From: an uncultured Paracoccaceae bacterium
Lineage (GTDB): Bacteria; Pseudomonadota; Alphaproteobacteria; Rhodobacterales; Rhodobacteraceae
DNA length: 64,000 bases
Reading direction: 5' to 3'
NCBI GenBank assembly: GCA_947494445.1
Contig: CANLVD010000002.1
Coordinates: 186,001-250,000 of the forward strand
The position numbers were made by a program, and so were the translations under genes. Below, one piece after another: positions 26,985 through 35,277 of the stretch. Under the pieces are notes generated by a model, which saw only the letters and a program-made list of their open reading frames with translations, did no database searches and was not told where the DNA came from. Positions within the stretch are counted from its first letter, which is position 1, and every line of letters begins with the position of its first letter.

Positions 26985-27644
26985 ATGCTGACACCGCCCT
27001 TCACCGGCTTCAGCCCCAAAACCCTCAAATTTCTGAGGGATCTGGAAAAGACCAACACACGCGACTGGTTCAAGGCCAACAAGGACGTCTATGATACGGA
27101 GGTCAAGGACCGCGCCGAACGCTTTGTCCATGATCTGACCCCGCGCCTTGAAGCAATGACCGGGCACCGTCACAAGGCCAAGATCTTTCGCGTGCACCGC
27201 GATGTCAGGTTTTCCAAGGACAAGACGCCCTACAACCCACACCTGCGCGTCGGATTCACTTCCGACAGCACACTTCCGTCACCACCGGGATGGTTCTTCT
27301 CGCTGGAGCCAAAGCGGATTTCGCTGGGGTGTGGTGTGTTCGAATTCGATCCTTCAACGCTGAAAGCCTATCGAGACCGGGTCAGCAGTGCGGACGGGGA
27401 TTTCATCAGACAAACGATCGACAGTCTTTCCGATGACGGGTGTCGTCTTAATGACCCTCACCTGAAACGGGTTCCACGTGGATTTGACGCCGAGGCAAAA
27501 CATGCCGATCTGCTGCGGTACAAGGGGTTGTCCGCCTGGCTGGATTTCGACGATCCCAAACAGGCCACGGCGGAGGACTTCCTGGACACCTGCGACACCG
27601 CATTCAGGCGGTTCATGCCGCTCTATGACTTGCTGCACAGCTGA
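26985..27644 (+). CDS. DUF2461 (TIGR02453) domain protein
   Basis: 219 residues, full length for the family. Landmarks are FLRDLEKTNTRDWFKANKDVY at the start (here shortened to the core NTRDWFKANK), then KIFRVHRDVRFSKDKTPYN and WFFSLEPKRISLGCGVFEF. The family is widespread with no assigned biochemical role. It stands alone, with a 105-base gap upstream containing an inverted repeat, and converges with the rpmI-rplT operon. Confidence 0.88.
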   Translation: MLTPPFTGFSPKTLKFLRDLEKTNTRDWFKANKDVYDTEVKDRAERFVHDLTPRLEAMTGHRHKAKIFRVHRDVRFSKDKTPYNPHLRVGFTSDSTLPSPPGWFFSLEPKRISLGCGVFEFDPSTLKAYRDRVSSADGDFIRQTIDSLSDDGCRLNDPHLKRVPRGFDAEAKHADLLRYKGLSAWLDFDDPKQATAEDFLDTCDTAFRRFMPLYDLLHS

Positions 27645-27647
27645 CAC

Positions 27648-27680
27648 GAAAAAACCCGGCCTGCGCACGCAAACCGGGTT
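27648..27680 (-). terminator. Rho-independent terminator of the rpmI-rplT operon
   Basis: AACCCGG (27653-27659) pairs with CCGGGTT (27674-27680). Read leftward the hairpin is followed by six T residues and lies 26 bases after the rplT stop. It may also slow rightward transcription from the DUF2461 gene. Confidence 0.8.
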
Positions 27681-27705
27681 CAAATTTCATTGACCCGCTC
27701 AGGCC

Positions 27706-28068
27706 TCAGGCCAGCGCAGATTTCGCTTGATCGACAATGGCGTTGAACGCCTCGGGCTCGGCCACTGCGAGATCGGCCAAAACCTTGCGGTCCACTTCGA
27801 TCCCAGCCAATGCAAGACCATTGATGAACTTCGAATAGTTCAGGCTTTCGTCATGGGCGCGAACACCGGCGTTGATCCGCTGAATCCACAGCGCGCGGAA
27901 GTTCCGTTTGCGCATCTTGCGGTCGCGTGTCGCATACTGCTGCGCCTTGTCGACGGCCTGGGTTGCGGTGCGGAAGTTTGAATTCCGGGCACCGTAATAG
28001 CCTTTGGCGGCGTCGATGACTTTCTTGTGGCGGGCGTGAGTGACCTTGCCGCTTTTAACTCGGGACAT
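27706..28068 (-). CDS. rplT: 50S ribosomal protein L20
   Basis: 120 residues, normal length. [26 protein letters not shown] and [20 protein letters not shown] are diagnostic of L20, which binds 23S rRNA early in 50S assembly. It follows rpmI by 14 bases and is followed by a terminator, so pheS is not in this unit. In other bacteria L20 can repress its own operon through an RNA leader; no such leader is obvious here. Confidence 0.97.
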   Translation of the reverse strand: MSRVKSGKVTHARHKKVIDAAKGYYGARNSNFRTATQAVDKAQQYATRDRKMRKRNFRALWIQRINAGVRAHDESLNYSKFINGLALAGIEVDRKVLADLAVAEPEAFNAIVDQAKSALA

Positions 28069-28082
28069 ATCTCAAGCTCCTC

Positions 28083-28283
28083 TCAGCGATCATATGGCAT
28101 GTAGGTTTTGACGATGCCTTCATCGGCTTTGCACAGCGTGGTCGTGCCACGGGCGTCGCGGATGAATTTCTTGGAACGCTTGATCATTCCGTGGCGCTTG
28201 CCGGCCTGAGCGGCCATGACTCGACCGCTGGCCGTGACTTTGAAGCGCTTCTTGGCGCTTGATTTGGTCTTCATCTTGGGCAT
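28083..28283 (-). CDS. rpmI: 50S ribosomal protein L35
   Basis: 66 residues from the ATG at 28283. AGGAG lies six bases before that codon but directly abuts the ATG at 28289, so the shorter form is preferred. [17 protein letters not shown] and [15 protein letters not shown] are classical L35. The gene is first in the rpmI-rplT pair. Confidence 0.97.
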   Translation of the reverse strand: MPKMKTKSSAKKRFKVTASGRVMAAQAGKRHGMIKRSKKFIRDARGTTTLCKADEGIVKTYMPYDR

Positions 28284-28401
28284 TTTCATCTCCTGCTTCA
28301 GAGTTGATTATGAGCACGACTCGGCAGCCCTTTTCAGCCGGACGTACGTCGGAAGCCGTGCGTATAGGGGTATGCAGCCAAAGCCGCAAGCAAAATCGGT
28401 C

Positions 28402-28629
28402 TCAGTTCAGCAACATCGCGAATAGTTTGATGAACGCGTTGGGGATGTCTGACGCCTCGAACCCGTTCGGACTCAGGTCATAGGCAAAGTATCCCATACC
28501 CGTGGCCAGAAGCACCGACACAATGCCCGACGTTGAAAGCCTGCCATCCACCGCACCGGAGAACAATGAGATGCATCCAAGACAGGCAAAGATGAAACTG
28601 CCCAGCAGATAAATGTCATACTCACTCAT
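28402..28629 (-). CDS. Small hydrophobic membrane protein, function unknown
   Basis: 75 residues with two predicted membrane helices (about 7-27 and 36-56). The start MSEYDIYLLGSF is followed by a Ser/Thr-rich turn (SGAVDGRLSTSG) and a short amphipathic end. It sits 22 bases after pyk in the same direction, suggesting co-transcription. I recognise no family. A coding assignment is supported by the close spacing and plausible topology, not by homology. Confidence 0.6.
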   Translation of the reverse strand: MSEYDIYLLGSFIFACLGCISLFSGAVDGRLSTSGIVSVLLATGMGYFAYDLSPNGFEASDIPNAFIKLFAMLLN

Positions 28630-28651
28630 CGTCTCTCCCCGGTACAGAGGC

Positions 28652-30100
28652 TTATTCCGGCCCTCCGTCGAAGATCAGTTTTTCCTGAACCGGTGCAACA
28701 CGCAAGATATTTGTCGAACCCGCGGTGTTGAACGGAATGCCCGCAGTGACCACGATCTTGTCGTCTTCACCATCAAATCCGACCTGACGCGCAACCTTGG
28801 CTGCCTGAACGACGGCCATCTTGAAGCGCTCGACCTCCTGAGTAACCGCGCAGTGCAACCCCCATGCCAGGGTCAGCTTGCGCGCAGTATCGAACTTGGG
28901 CGTCAGTGCAATGATCGGTACGCGGGGACGTTCGCGCGCAGCCAGAAGCGCCGTCGTGCCCGAATGTGTAAAGCAGCAGATCGCTTGAACATCCGTGGTT
29001 TCCGCAACTTCGCGGGCGGCCGCTGTGATTGCGTCTGAAACCGATGTGCGCGAGGGCGTACGAGCCGCCTCGATCACCTGACGATAGATTGCATCGGATT
29101 CAATGGATTGCGCGACAGAGTTCATCATTGCAACGGCTTCGACCGGATATTCACCGGCAGCACTTTCCGCCGACAACATCACTGCATCCGCGCCTTCGTA
29201 GATCGCCTGCGCCACATCCGAAACTTCAGCCCGAGTAGGCACAGGCGAGGAAATCATGCTCTCCATCATCTGGGTCGCGACAATCACAGGTTTGCCCACG
29301 CGTCTGCAGGCCCGCACCATGCGCTTTTGCAATGGCGGCACCGAATGCACCGGCATCTCCACACCCAGATCGCCCCGCGCCACCATGATCCCGTCAGATG
29401 CGGCCAGAATATCCTCAAACGCATCAAGTGCTGCAGGTTTCTCGATCTTGGACATCAAGGCGACCTTGCCCTTGGTCAGCTCTCGCGCCTCTTCCACGTC
29501 TGATGCCCGCTGGACAAAGCTGAGCGCGAGCCAGTCCACGCCAAGCGACATCACGAACTCCAGATCGTTGCGATCCTTCTCGGACAGGGCCGCAAGTGGC
29601 AGGATCACATCGGGAACATTCATGCCCTTGCGGTCCGATATCTCGCCCGACACTTCAACAATTGTATCAGCGTGTGTTGGCGAGCACTCGGTCACTTTCA
29701 GACGGATCTTGCCATCATTGACCAAAAGGGTCGCACCGGGCTTGAGGGCCTCGAAAATTTCCTTGTGCGGCAGGCACACGCGGGTCTTGTCACCCGGTGT
29801 TTCGTCCAGATCAAAACGGAAGGCATCACCAATTTCCAGAACATGCCCACCATCAGCAAACACGCCGCAGCGCAGCTTTGGACCCTGCAAATCCGCCAGA
29901 ATGCAGATCGGCCGGTCCATTTCAATCTCAAGATCCCGGATATGGGCGTGCCGCTCCGCAATTTCGCTGTGCTCGCCGTGGCTCATGTTCAGGCGGAACA
30001 CATCCGCACCTGCTTCAAACAAGGCCTTGATCTGGTCATAGCTGCTGGAGGCCGGGCCGAGCGTGGCCACAACCTTAACATTCCTCTGGCGTCTGATCAT
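28652..30100 (-). CDS. pyk: Pyruvate kinase
   Basis: 482 residues. TLGPASSSYDQIKALFEAGAD at the start (only its core GPASSSYDQ is diagnostic), MSKIEKPAALDAFEDIL with the catalytic Lys and metal-binding Glu, then MVARGDLGVEMP and VIVATQMMESM. The C-terminal allosteric domain is about 350-480. It makes ATP and pyruvate from phosphoenolpyruvate and ADP. It is divergent from the N-formylglutamate amidohydrolase gene, with 170 bases between. Confidence 0.96.
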   Translation of the reverse strand: MIRRQRNVKVVATLGPASSSYDQIKALFEAGADVFRLNMSHGEHSEIAERHAHIRDLEIEMDRPICILADLQGPKLRCGVFADGGHVLEIGDAFRFDLDETPGDKTRVCLPHKEIFEALKPGATLLVNDGKIRLKVTECSPTHADTIVEVSGEISDRKGMNVPDVILPLAALSEKDRNDLEFVMSLGVDWLALSFVQRASDVEEARELTKGKVALMSKIEKPAALDAFEDILAASDGIMVARGDLGVEMPVHSVPPLQKRMVRACRRVGKPVIVATQMMESMISSPVPTRAEVSDVAQAIYEGADAVMLSAESAAGEYPVEAVAMMNSVAQSIESDAIYRQVIEAARTPSRTSVSDAITAAAREVAETTDVQAICCFTHSGTTALLAARERPRVPIIALTPKFDTARKLTLAWGLHCAVTQEVERFKMAVVQAAKVARQVGFDGEDDKIVVTAGIPFNTAGSTNILRVAPVQEKLIFDGGPE

Positions 30101-30270
30101 CGGTGTCTTTCTCGTCTGTCTCGTCTGGCGGGCCTTTGGCGCCTCTATAAACCACCTTTAGCCAACATGCTCGCACTTATTTTGCGCCAAGGCCGGGTTT
30201 GAGTGTTTTTTTGCTGCAGTGCGGCGGCAAGCCGGATATACCCGGTCGACGCTTCAACTTGTGAGCCCAC

Positions 30271-31047
30271 ATGTCCGCCCATCCTGCCCTGACGATCACA
30301 CCTGCCACGTCCAACACAGAGCTGCTGATCCTGTGCGATCACGCGACCAATATCATTCCCCCGACCGTGAACGGTGGCGATCTTGGGTTGAGCGTGCAGG
30401 ATATGTCGCGTCACATTGCCTATGACGTCGGCGCGCTGGAACTGTCGCAGATGCTTGCCCAAAGAACCGGTGCGGCCCTGATCGCCTCCCGGTTTTCACG
30501 GCTGGTGATTGATCCCAACCGTGGTGACGATGATCCAACGCTTGTGATGAAGCTTTACGACGGCTCGATCATTCCGGGCAATCGTCACGCGGATGCGGGC
30601 GAAGTCGCCCAGCGCAAATCAGCACTTTACGACCCATACCACCTTGCGATTTCCCGTAAAATCGACGCGATGCTGGCCGGTGGGCAGGTTCCGCATCTGA
30701 TCTCCATCCACTCCTACACGCCCCAATTGCAGGGAAAGCCATTCCGGCCTTGGCATGCAGGGATCCTGTGGGATCGCGACGACCGGCTGGCCCGACCGCT
30801 GGTCAATCGCCTGTCCGCCTTGCCCGACATCATCGTAGGAGACAATGAGCCCTACACCGGGCGTCTGACCGGGGACACCATGTTCAAGCACGGCACAGCG
30901 CGCGGGCTGCCCCATGTCCTGATCGAGATCCGCAATGATCTGATTGAAACAGCTGCCGGTCAGAGCGAATGGGCCGATGCCCTTGCACCGATCCTGATCG
31001 ACCTCATATTGAAAGAGACCGAACAGAAGGACTTCGCCCATGGATGA
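30271..31047 (+). CDS. N-formylglutamate amidohydrolase family protein
   Basis: 258 residues. ELLILCDHATNIIPP near residue 15 and SRFSRLVIDPNRGDDDPTL (about 73-91) are characteristic. LISIHSYTPQLQGKPFRPWH and HVLIEIRNDLI complete the zinc-peptidase-like fold. The founding member HutG hydrolyses N-formylglutamate at the end of histidine breakdown, but the rest of the hut pathway is absent here, so the substrate is open. It overlaps the DUF1244 gene by eight bases. Confidence 0.88.
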   Translation: MSAHPALTITPATSNTELLILCDHATNIIPPTVNGGDLGLSVQDMSRHIAYDVGALELSQMLAQRTGAALIASRFSRLVIDPNRGDDDPTLVMKLYDGSIIPGNRHADAGEVAQRKSALYDPYHLAISRKIDAMLAGGQVPHLISIHSYTPQLQGKPFRPWHAGILWDRDDRLARPLVNRLSALPDIIVGDNEPYTGRLTGDTMFKHGTARGLPHVLIEIRNDLIETAAGQSEWADALAPILIDLILKETEQKDFAHG

Positions 31048-31330
31048 TCAAACCCGTCTTGAACTGGAAGCGGCAGCCTTCCGCCGCCTGCGTGACCATC
31101 TGGCCGAGCGCACGGATGTGCAGAACATCGACATGATGAACCTGTCTGGTTTTTGCCGGAACTGCCTGTCGCGCTGGTATCAGGAAGCAGCGAACGAGCG
31201 CGGCATCGAGATGTCCAAAGATGAAGGGCGCGAGGCCTTTTACGGCATGCCCTTCACAGAGTGGAAGTCGAAATACCAGACCGAGGCAACGGCTGAGCAG
31301 AAAGACGCGTTCAAACAGTCGCACGGCTGA
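31040..31330 (+). CDS. DUF1244 family protein
   Basis: 96 residues. LSGFCRNCLSRWYQEAANERG and GREAFYGMPFTEWKSKYQ are the family core, with the two cysteines of FCRNCL. The function is unknown. It overlaps the amidohydrolase gene by eight bases, so the pair is translationally linked, and is followed by a strong terminator shared with rhlE. Confidence 0.88.
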   Translation: MDDQTRLELEAAAFRRLRDHLAERTDVQNIDMMNLSGFCRNCLSRWYQEAANERGIEMSKDEGREAFYGMPFTEWKSKYQTEATAEQKDAFKQSHG

Positions 31331-31352
31331 TCTGCCCCAGACACCAGATAAA

Positions 31353-31378
31353 AAACCCGGTGCGGGTGCACCGGGTTT
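31353..31378. terminator. Bidirectional terminator between DUF1244 and rhlE
   Basis: AAACCCGGTGC (31353-31363) and GCACCGGGTTT (31368-31378) form a perfect 11-base-pair stem with loop GGGT. A-run on the left and T residues on the right let it work in both directions between convergent genes. Confidence 0.88.
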
Positions 31379-31408
31379 CATGGTTCTTACTCTGGACTTG
31401 TGATGCCC

Positions 31409-32632
31409 TCAGGCGGCTTTCTTGAAGCCCCGGCCGCGCCTGCGGTGGTTCGGTCTGCCCGAGTTTCTGCGCGGCTTGCCCTTGGATTGAGCAGCTTCGA
31501 ATGCCCATTCCGTGCCACCTGCAACTTCCAGAGGGGTCTTGATGATCTTCTGGATTGCGGCCATCAGCGCCATCTCATCAGATGAACAGAACGCAACCGC
31601 CCGCCCTGCGGCGCCGGCACGTGCAGTCCGGCCGATCCGGTGCACGTAGTTCTCGGCCACTTCGGGCAGTTCATAGTTGTAGACATAGCCCACACCGGGA
31701 ATGTCGATACCGCGCGCTGCCACATCGGTGGCAACCAGGATCTTGATCTTGCCGTCACGAAACGCCTTGAGCGCGCGATCCCGCTGGCCCTGGCTTTTGT
31801 TGCCGTGGATTGAGCCCGCGTCGAAACCTGCCGCATTCAGTTGCTTCATCATTCGCTCGGCACCGAATTTGGTCCGGGCAAAGACCAATGACAACTCATC
31901 CTTGTGCGTGGCCAGCAGGTCTTTCAGAAGCGCAAACTTGTCGCCTTTCTGGACGTAATGCACCGACTGGCTGACCTTGTCTGCGGTCATCCCGGGACGG
32001 GACACTTCGATCCGCTCGGGATCGCGCAGGAACTGTGCGGATAGCTCAGCCATCAGCTTGGGCATGGTGGCTGAGAACAGCATGGTCTGGCGTGTATCAG
32101 GCAGAAGCGGCGCGATCTGGCGAAGCGCGTGGATGAAGCCCATGTCGAGCATCTGATCAGCCTCATCAAGCACCAGAAACCGAGTGTCTCCGAGGCCCAC
32201 GGCGCGGCGGTCCAGCAGATCAATCAGACGACCGGGTGTCGCAACCAGCAGGTCGGTGCCGTTGCGCAGGTTCTGGATCTGCCGGTTGATCGACACACCG
32301 CCGACAACAAGGGTCACTTTCAGATGCGCACCCTTGGTATATTCACGCAACGTATCCGCAATCTGCTTGGCAAGCTCGCGCGTCGGAGCCAACACCAGAC
32401 CATGGGCCTGTTTGGGCTGCGGCTTGTTGCCGATCTTGCTGAGCGCATGGATCAGCGGCAGGCCAAATGCGGCGGTCTTGCCGGTGCCTGTCTGAGCCAG
32501 TCCCATCACATCGCGACCGGCAAGCGCATGGGGAATGGCCTGGGTCTGGATCGGGGTTGGCGTTTCGATGCCCAGCTCGGTCAATCGGGCAACAAGGCGG
32601 GGTTTGAGCCCCAAAGCATTAAAATCCGTCAA
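31409..32632 (-). CDS. rhlE: DEAD-box RNA helicase, RhlE type
   Basis: 407 residues. Q motif PTPIQTQAIPHAL, Walker A AQTGTGKTAAF, DEAD in LVLDEADQMLDMGF, SAT, and the second RecA domain ending HRIGRTARAG are all present. The short basic tail (RRNSGRPNHRRRGRGFKKAA) suits RNA binding. It acts in ribosome assembly or RNA turnover, mainly in the cold. The start is TTG at 32632 with GAAAGGA six bases upstream; no better codon is available. The 267-base leader region holds hairpins (see 32633-32899). Confidence 0.93.
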   Translation of the reverse strand: MTDFNALGLKPRLVARLTELGIETPTPIQTQAIPHALAGRDVMGLAQTGTGKTAAFGLPLIHALSKIGNKPQPKQAHGLVLAPTRELAKQIADTLREYTKGAHLKVTLVVGGVSINRQIQNLRNGTDLLVATPGRLIDLLDRRAVGLGDTRFLVLDEADQMLDMGFIHALRQIAPLLPDTRQTMLFSATMPKLMAELSAQFLRDPERIEVSRPGMTADKVSQSVHYVQKGDKFALLKDLLATHKDELSLVFARTKFGAERMMKQLNAAGFDAGSIHGNKSQGQRDRALKAFRDGKIKILVATDVAARGIDIPGVGYVYNYELPEVAENYVHRIGRTARAGAAGRAVAFCSSDEMALMAAIQKIIKTPLEVAGGTEWAFEAAQSKGKPRRNSGRPNHRRRGRGFKKAA

Positions 32633-32899
32633 GGATCGTCCTTTCAGCGGGTCACATGACCCAATACAAAAACAAGCCCCCGGCGCGTGTCGCTGCCGGA
32701 GCGCTGTCAGATGGTGCGCAGATGCAAAAGCCCCCAGACCGTATGCCTGGGAACCGCACCGCGCTGCCTCCTGCGTGACAAGGGAAACTGATGTGACGCC
32801 CGTCCAGAACCCTTAGGTTCATCTGCTCACGCGGCAGGGATCGATTGACGTCTACGCCAGCATATGGACGCTGCCGCAGCTAAAGTCAAACCCGATGAC
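32633..32899 (-). other. Gap between dadA and rhlE with hairpins; possible terminator or leader structures
   Basis: No gene. Leftward-reading hairpins are seen at 32676-32702 (GCTCCGGC with GCCGGGGGC, one bulge, followed by TTGTTTTTG) and at 32733-32751 (CCCAG with CTGGG, followed by GGGGCTTTTG). The near palindrome GGGTCACATGACCC lies at 32649-32662, close to the rhlE start. They may end dadA transcription or attenuate rhlE. Nothing else is seen in this gap. Confidence 0.4.
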
Positions 32900-34129
32900 T
32901 CATGCAGGGGCCATATCACCCAGAATTTTATCCGCAACGATTTCGGCCGTTGCAGCCGACAACGTCCAGCCCAGATGACCGTGGCCGGTGTTGTAATAGA
33001 CGCCGGGTGACTTGCCCGCCTTCACCATAGGCACCATGTTGGGCATCATCGGACGCAGCCCGGCCCAGGGCACAGCATGTTCGGTAACCACATCGGGGAA
33101 ATGCCGCTCTACCCATTTCACCAGTGGCTTCACACGATCATCGCGAATGTCCCAATTGATGCCGTTGAACTCGGCGGTACCGGCGATGCGGAACCGGTCC
33201 GGACCCAGACGGCTGGTCACGACTTTGGCCTCGTCATCAAGCAGGCTGACCCAAGGAGCTGCGGCCTGACTTGTTTCGTCATTGAGGTTCACGGTGATCG
33301 AATAGCCTTTGACGGGATAGACATTGACCCGGTCTCCCAGCATCTGGCCAAATCTGCGGCTGCCAACACCGGCACAGACCACCAGCCCATCGAAATTTCC
33401 CTGATGCGGATGGCCTTCATCATCGCTCCAGGTCACATGCGCACCTTTGCCCTCGGCCTTCACCCGGGTGACGTTGGAATTGTAGAAAAAGCGCACGCCT
33501 TTGGCATGACAGACATCCGACAATCCGCGGGAAAAGCGATGGATGTCCCCGGTTGCATCAGTTGCCGTGTAATAGCCCCCGTAAAAGTCACCGCGCAGTG
33601 TCGGCTCAAGTTCGAGCATTTCCGAGGGCGAAACTGCCTCCCGTGTCAAACCACCCTCTGCCAGAAGCGCGTTCACTTCCGTTGCGTGGTCGTATTCCTT
33701 CTTGGACTGGTATATGTGCAGGATGCCGCGCTTTTCGATGTTGAAATCGAAGCCTTCGGTTTCAGCAATCGACAGCAGATGCTTTCGGGCGGCAATCGCC
33801 ATGCGCACGGTGTCGATGGTGTTTTGCCGGTACTGTGGAATGGCGCCCATAAACTCGGCCATCCAAGAATATTTGTGCCAGCTTGGTTTGGGGTTCACCA
33901 AAAGCGGCGCACCGCGGGTGAACATCCATTTCATGCCCTTGAACACGGTCGACCAGCGGTTCCACACTTCAGCGTTGGAGGCAGAAAGCTGCCCGCCGTT
34001 GGCAAAGGATGTGTCCATGGCCGCATAACGGTTCTGGTCAAAAACCGTAACGTCGTAGCCCCGCTGCAAAAGCGCGTAAGCTGTGGTAACACCGGTGACA
34101 CCTGCACCGATGATAGCAATATGTTTCAT
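32900..34129 (-). CDS. dadA: D-amino-acid dehydrogenase family (DadA/glycine oxidase-like)
   Basis: 409 residues from the ATG at 34129; GGGGGA lies nine bases upstream. The FAD motif MKHIAIIGAGVTGVTTAY, the second flavin contact QNRYAAMDTSFANGGQLSASN and the C-terminal GHGHLGWTLSAATAEIVAD are those of DadA. DadA oxidises D-amino acids, mainly D-alanine, feeding electrons to the quinone pool. Because a tandem glycine riboswitch precedes it, a role in glycine or sarcosine-like oxidation is a real possibility. No second amine gene is in the transcript. Confidence 0.88.
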   Translation of the reverse strand: MKHIAIIGAGVTGVTTAYALLQRGYDVTVFDQNRYAAMDTSFANGGQLSASNAEVWNRWSTVFKGMKWMFTRGAPLLVNPKPSWHKYSWMAEFMGAIPQYRQNTIDTVRMAIAARKHLLSIAETEGFDFNIEKRGILHIYQSKKEYDHATEVNALLAEGGLTREAVSPSEMLELEPTLRGDFYGGYYTATDATGDIHRFSRGLSDVCHAKGVRFFYNSNVTRVKAEGKGAHVTWSDDEGHPHQGNFDGLVVCAGVGSRRFGQMLGDRVNVYPVKGYSITVNLNDETSQAAAPWVSLLDDEAKVVTSRLGPDRFRIAGTAEFNGINWDIRDDRVKPLVKWVERHFPDVVTEHAVPWAGLRPMMPNMVPMVKAGKSPGVYYNTGHGHLGWTLSAATAEIVADKILGDMAPA

Positions 34130-34189
34130 TTGGAGCAGTCCCCCAAAACAGATTTCGATCTGACGCAAGTGATCGCGCCGGTGATCCCC

Positions 34190-34361
34190 TCTGTCCGAGA
34201 ACCTGAGAGCTTGTGCCAGGACGCGCCTTGGCTTTCTCCTTCGGTGGGCTGCCAGCGGGCAACCGCTTTCCAGATTGTCAGCTTTTGTGCAGTCCTTTTG
34301 CCTGAGAGTTTCCGGGGGGTTGCTCCTTCGGCGTCAGACGCTTGTCTGCCCTCTCCTGCAC
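34190..34361 (-). promoter_or_regulatory. Tandem glycine riboswitch upstream of dadA
   Basis: Two gcvT-type glycine aptamers in series on the minus strand. Aptamer 1 (34361-34287): P1 GTGCAG with CTGCAC, the conserved GCCGAAGGAGCAA and CTCTCAGGCAAAAGGAC. Aptamer 2 (34274-34190): P1 TCTG with CAGA, the conserved ACCGAAGGAGAAAGCC and CTCTCAGGTTCTCGGACAG. A short linker joins them, as in cooperative tandem switches. The expression platform is the 60 bases to the dadA start and includes its GGGGGA site, so control of translation is plausible. Glycine riboswitches usually turn glycine-catabolic genes on. Confidence 0.92.
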
Positions 34362-34675
34362 AAGCCTTGGTGACATCGCTGCGATAGGACCATCGCTGAG
34401 TCGGAGCAAGAGAATTGTCGTTTCATCGTGAGGAATTGATCACGGCCCGTGGCGCAGCGGTGCCGAAGGAACTCGGCTGGTCGGTTGAAGCCGTTGGTGC
34501 AGAAGAGTAAATTAAACATTTGCAATTATCGTTTTAATTATAATTCTTATTCGTTTTCCTAATTTATGAGAATCCCCTATCTCCTCTTCTCAAGAACAGG
34601 GCCAAGGCCTGGCACATCATTGCCCGGGTGTCTTTGTCTCCGGGTGAAAACCGTTAGCCTGAAAAGGAACGCAGG

Positions 34676-34873
34676 ATGAAACTGAACACGATTGTAACTG
34701 TCATCGCATTGACCGCATTTACAGGCCTGACGGCCTGCACCACCGAGAAGGTCGTGGACAACACGGTCGATGCCAGCCTTTTTGTCGGGAAGACAGCCGT
34801 GAAGACAACAGTCGGCGTCGGCAAGTTGGCCGTCAAAGGCACAAACTCGGCCTACAAGGCTGTTACCAAGTAA
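34676..34873 (+). CDS. Small predicted lipoprotein
   Basis: 65 residues. A hydrophobic signal (about 4-19) ends in the lipobox LTAC, Cys21. The remaining 44 residues are rich in Val, Thr and Lys with near repeats FVGKTAVKTTVGVGKLAVKG. AAGGAACGCAGG precedes the ATG. It stands alone, with its own terminator at 34887. The preceding 270 bases are AT-rich and hold no gene. Function unknown; perhaps an envelope protein. Confidence 0.75.
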   Translation: MKLNTIVTVIALTAFTGLTACTTEKVVDNTVDASLFVGKTAVKTTVGVGKLAVKGTNSAYKAVTK

Positions 34874-34886
34874 AACAAACAGACAA

Positions 34887-34914
34887 GAAAACGGGTGCCA
34901 ACGCGCCCGTTTTC
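34887..34914 (+). terminator. Terminator of the small lipoprotein gene
   Basis: GAAAACGGGTGC (34887-34898) pairs with GCGCCCGTTTTC (34903-34914), a 12-base-pair stem with one G-U and loop CAAC, closing in a T-run. Confidence 0.82.
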
Positions 34915-35277
34915 ATCTGATTGAGGCGTGCGTAATCCATTTAAATGAAGTCGGGCAAGGCTGTGTGCGGCGGTCTGAAGTCTATCAAGAACTCTGATTG
35001 CCTTTCTTGAATGGCGACATGCGGTATCGCTCTACAATCAACCATCGACCGTGACCAAGCTCCTTATGAATACTGGTTTTCGCCGCACAGGCACGCTATC
35101 CTTGAAGCCTAGCCGGACGGGCTGTGGATTTGCGGCGTACATACAAGTCTCGCCACTAAACCAATACAGCTGCCAACATAAAGACGAGACATCGAGGAGT
35201 GCCCTGACAGTGATCAAGTAACGCCATGCGAAATTGCAGCAATGCGCTAACTGATCTCTTTCTTAAAGGAGCACAGG
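34915..35277. other. Gene-free stretch before the DHFR-like gene
   Basis: About 360 bases with no convincing open frame, RNA gene or repeat. The only clear signal is the AAAGGAG ribosome site just before 35278. It may contain the promoter of the downstream gene. Confidence 0.5.

Noticed and set aside
33077-34387. A 436-codon open frame opposite dadA and the riboswitch
   Set aside because: Shadow of dadA in a GC-rich genome; no known domain, and it would run through both glycine aptamers.
34500-34570. AT-rich stretch considered as a replication origin or attachment site
   Set aside because: No DnaA-box cluster, direct repeats or integrase gene; more likely promoter DNA of the small lipoprotein gene or of the riboswitch transcript.
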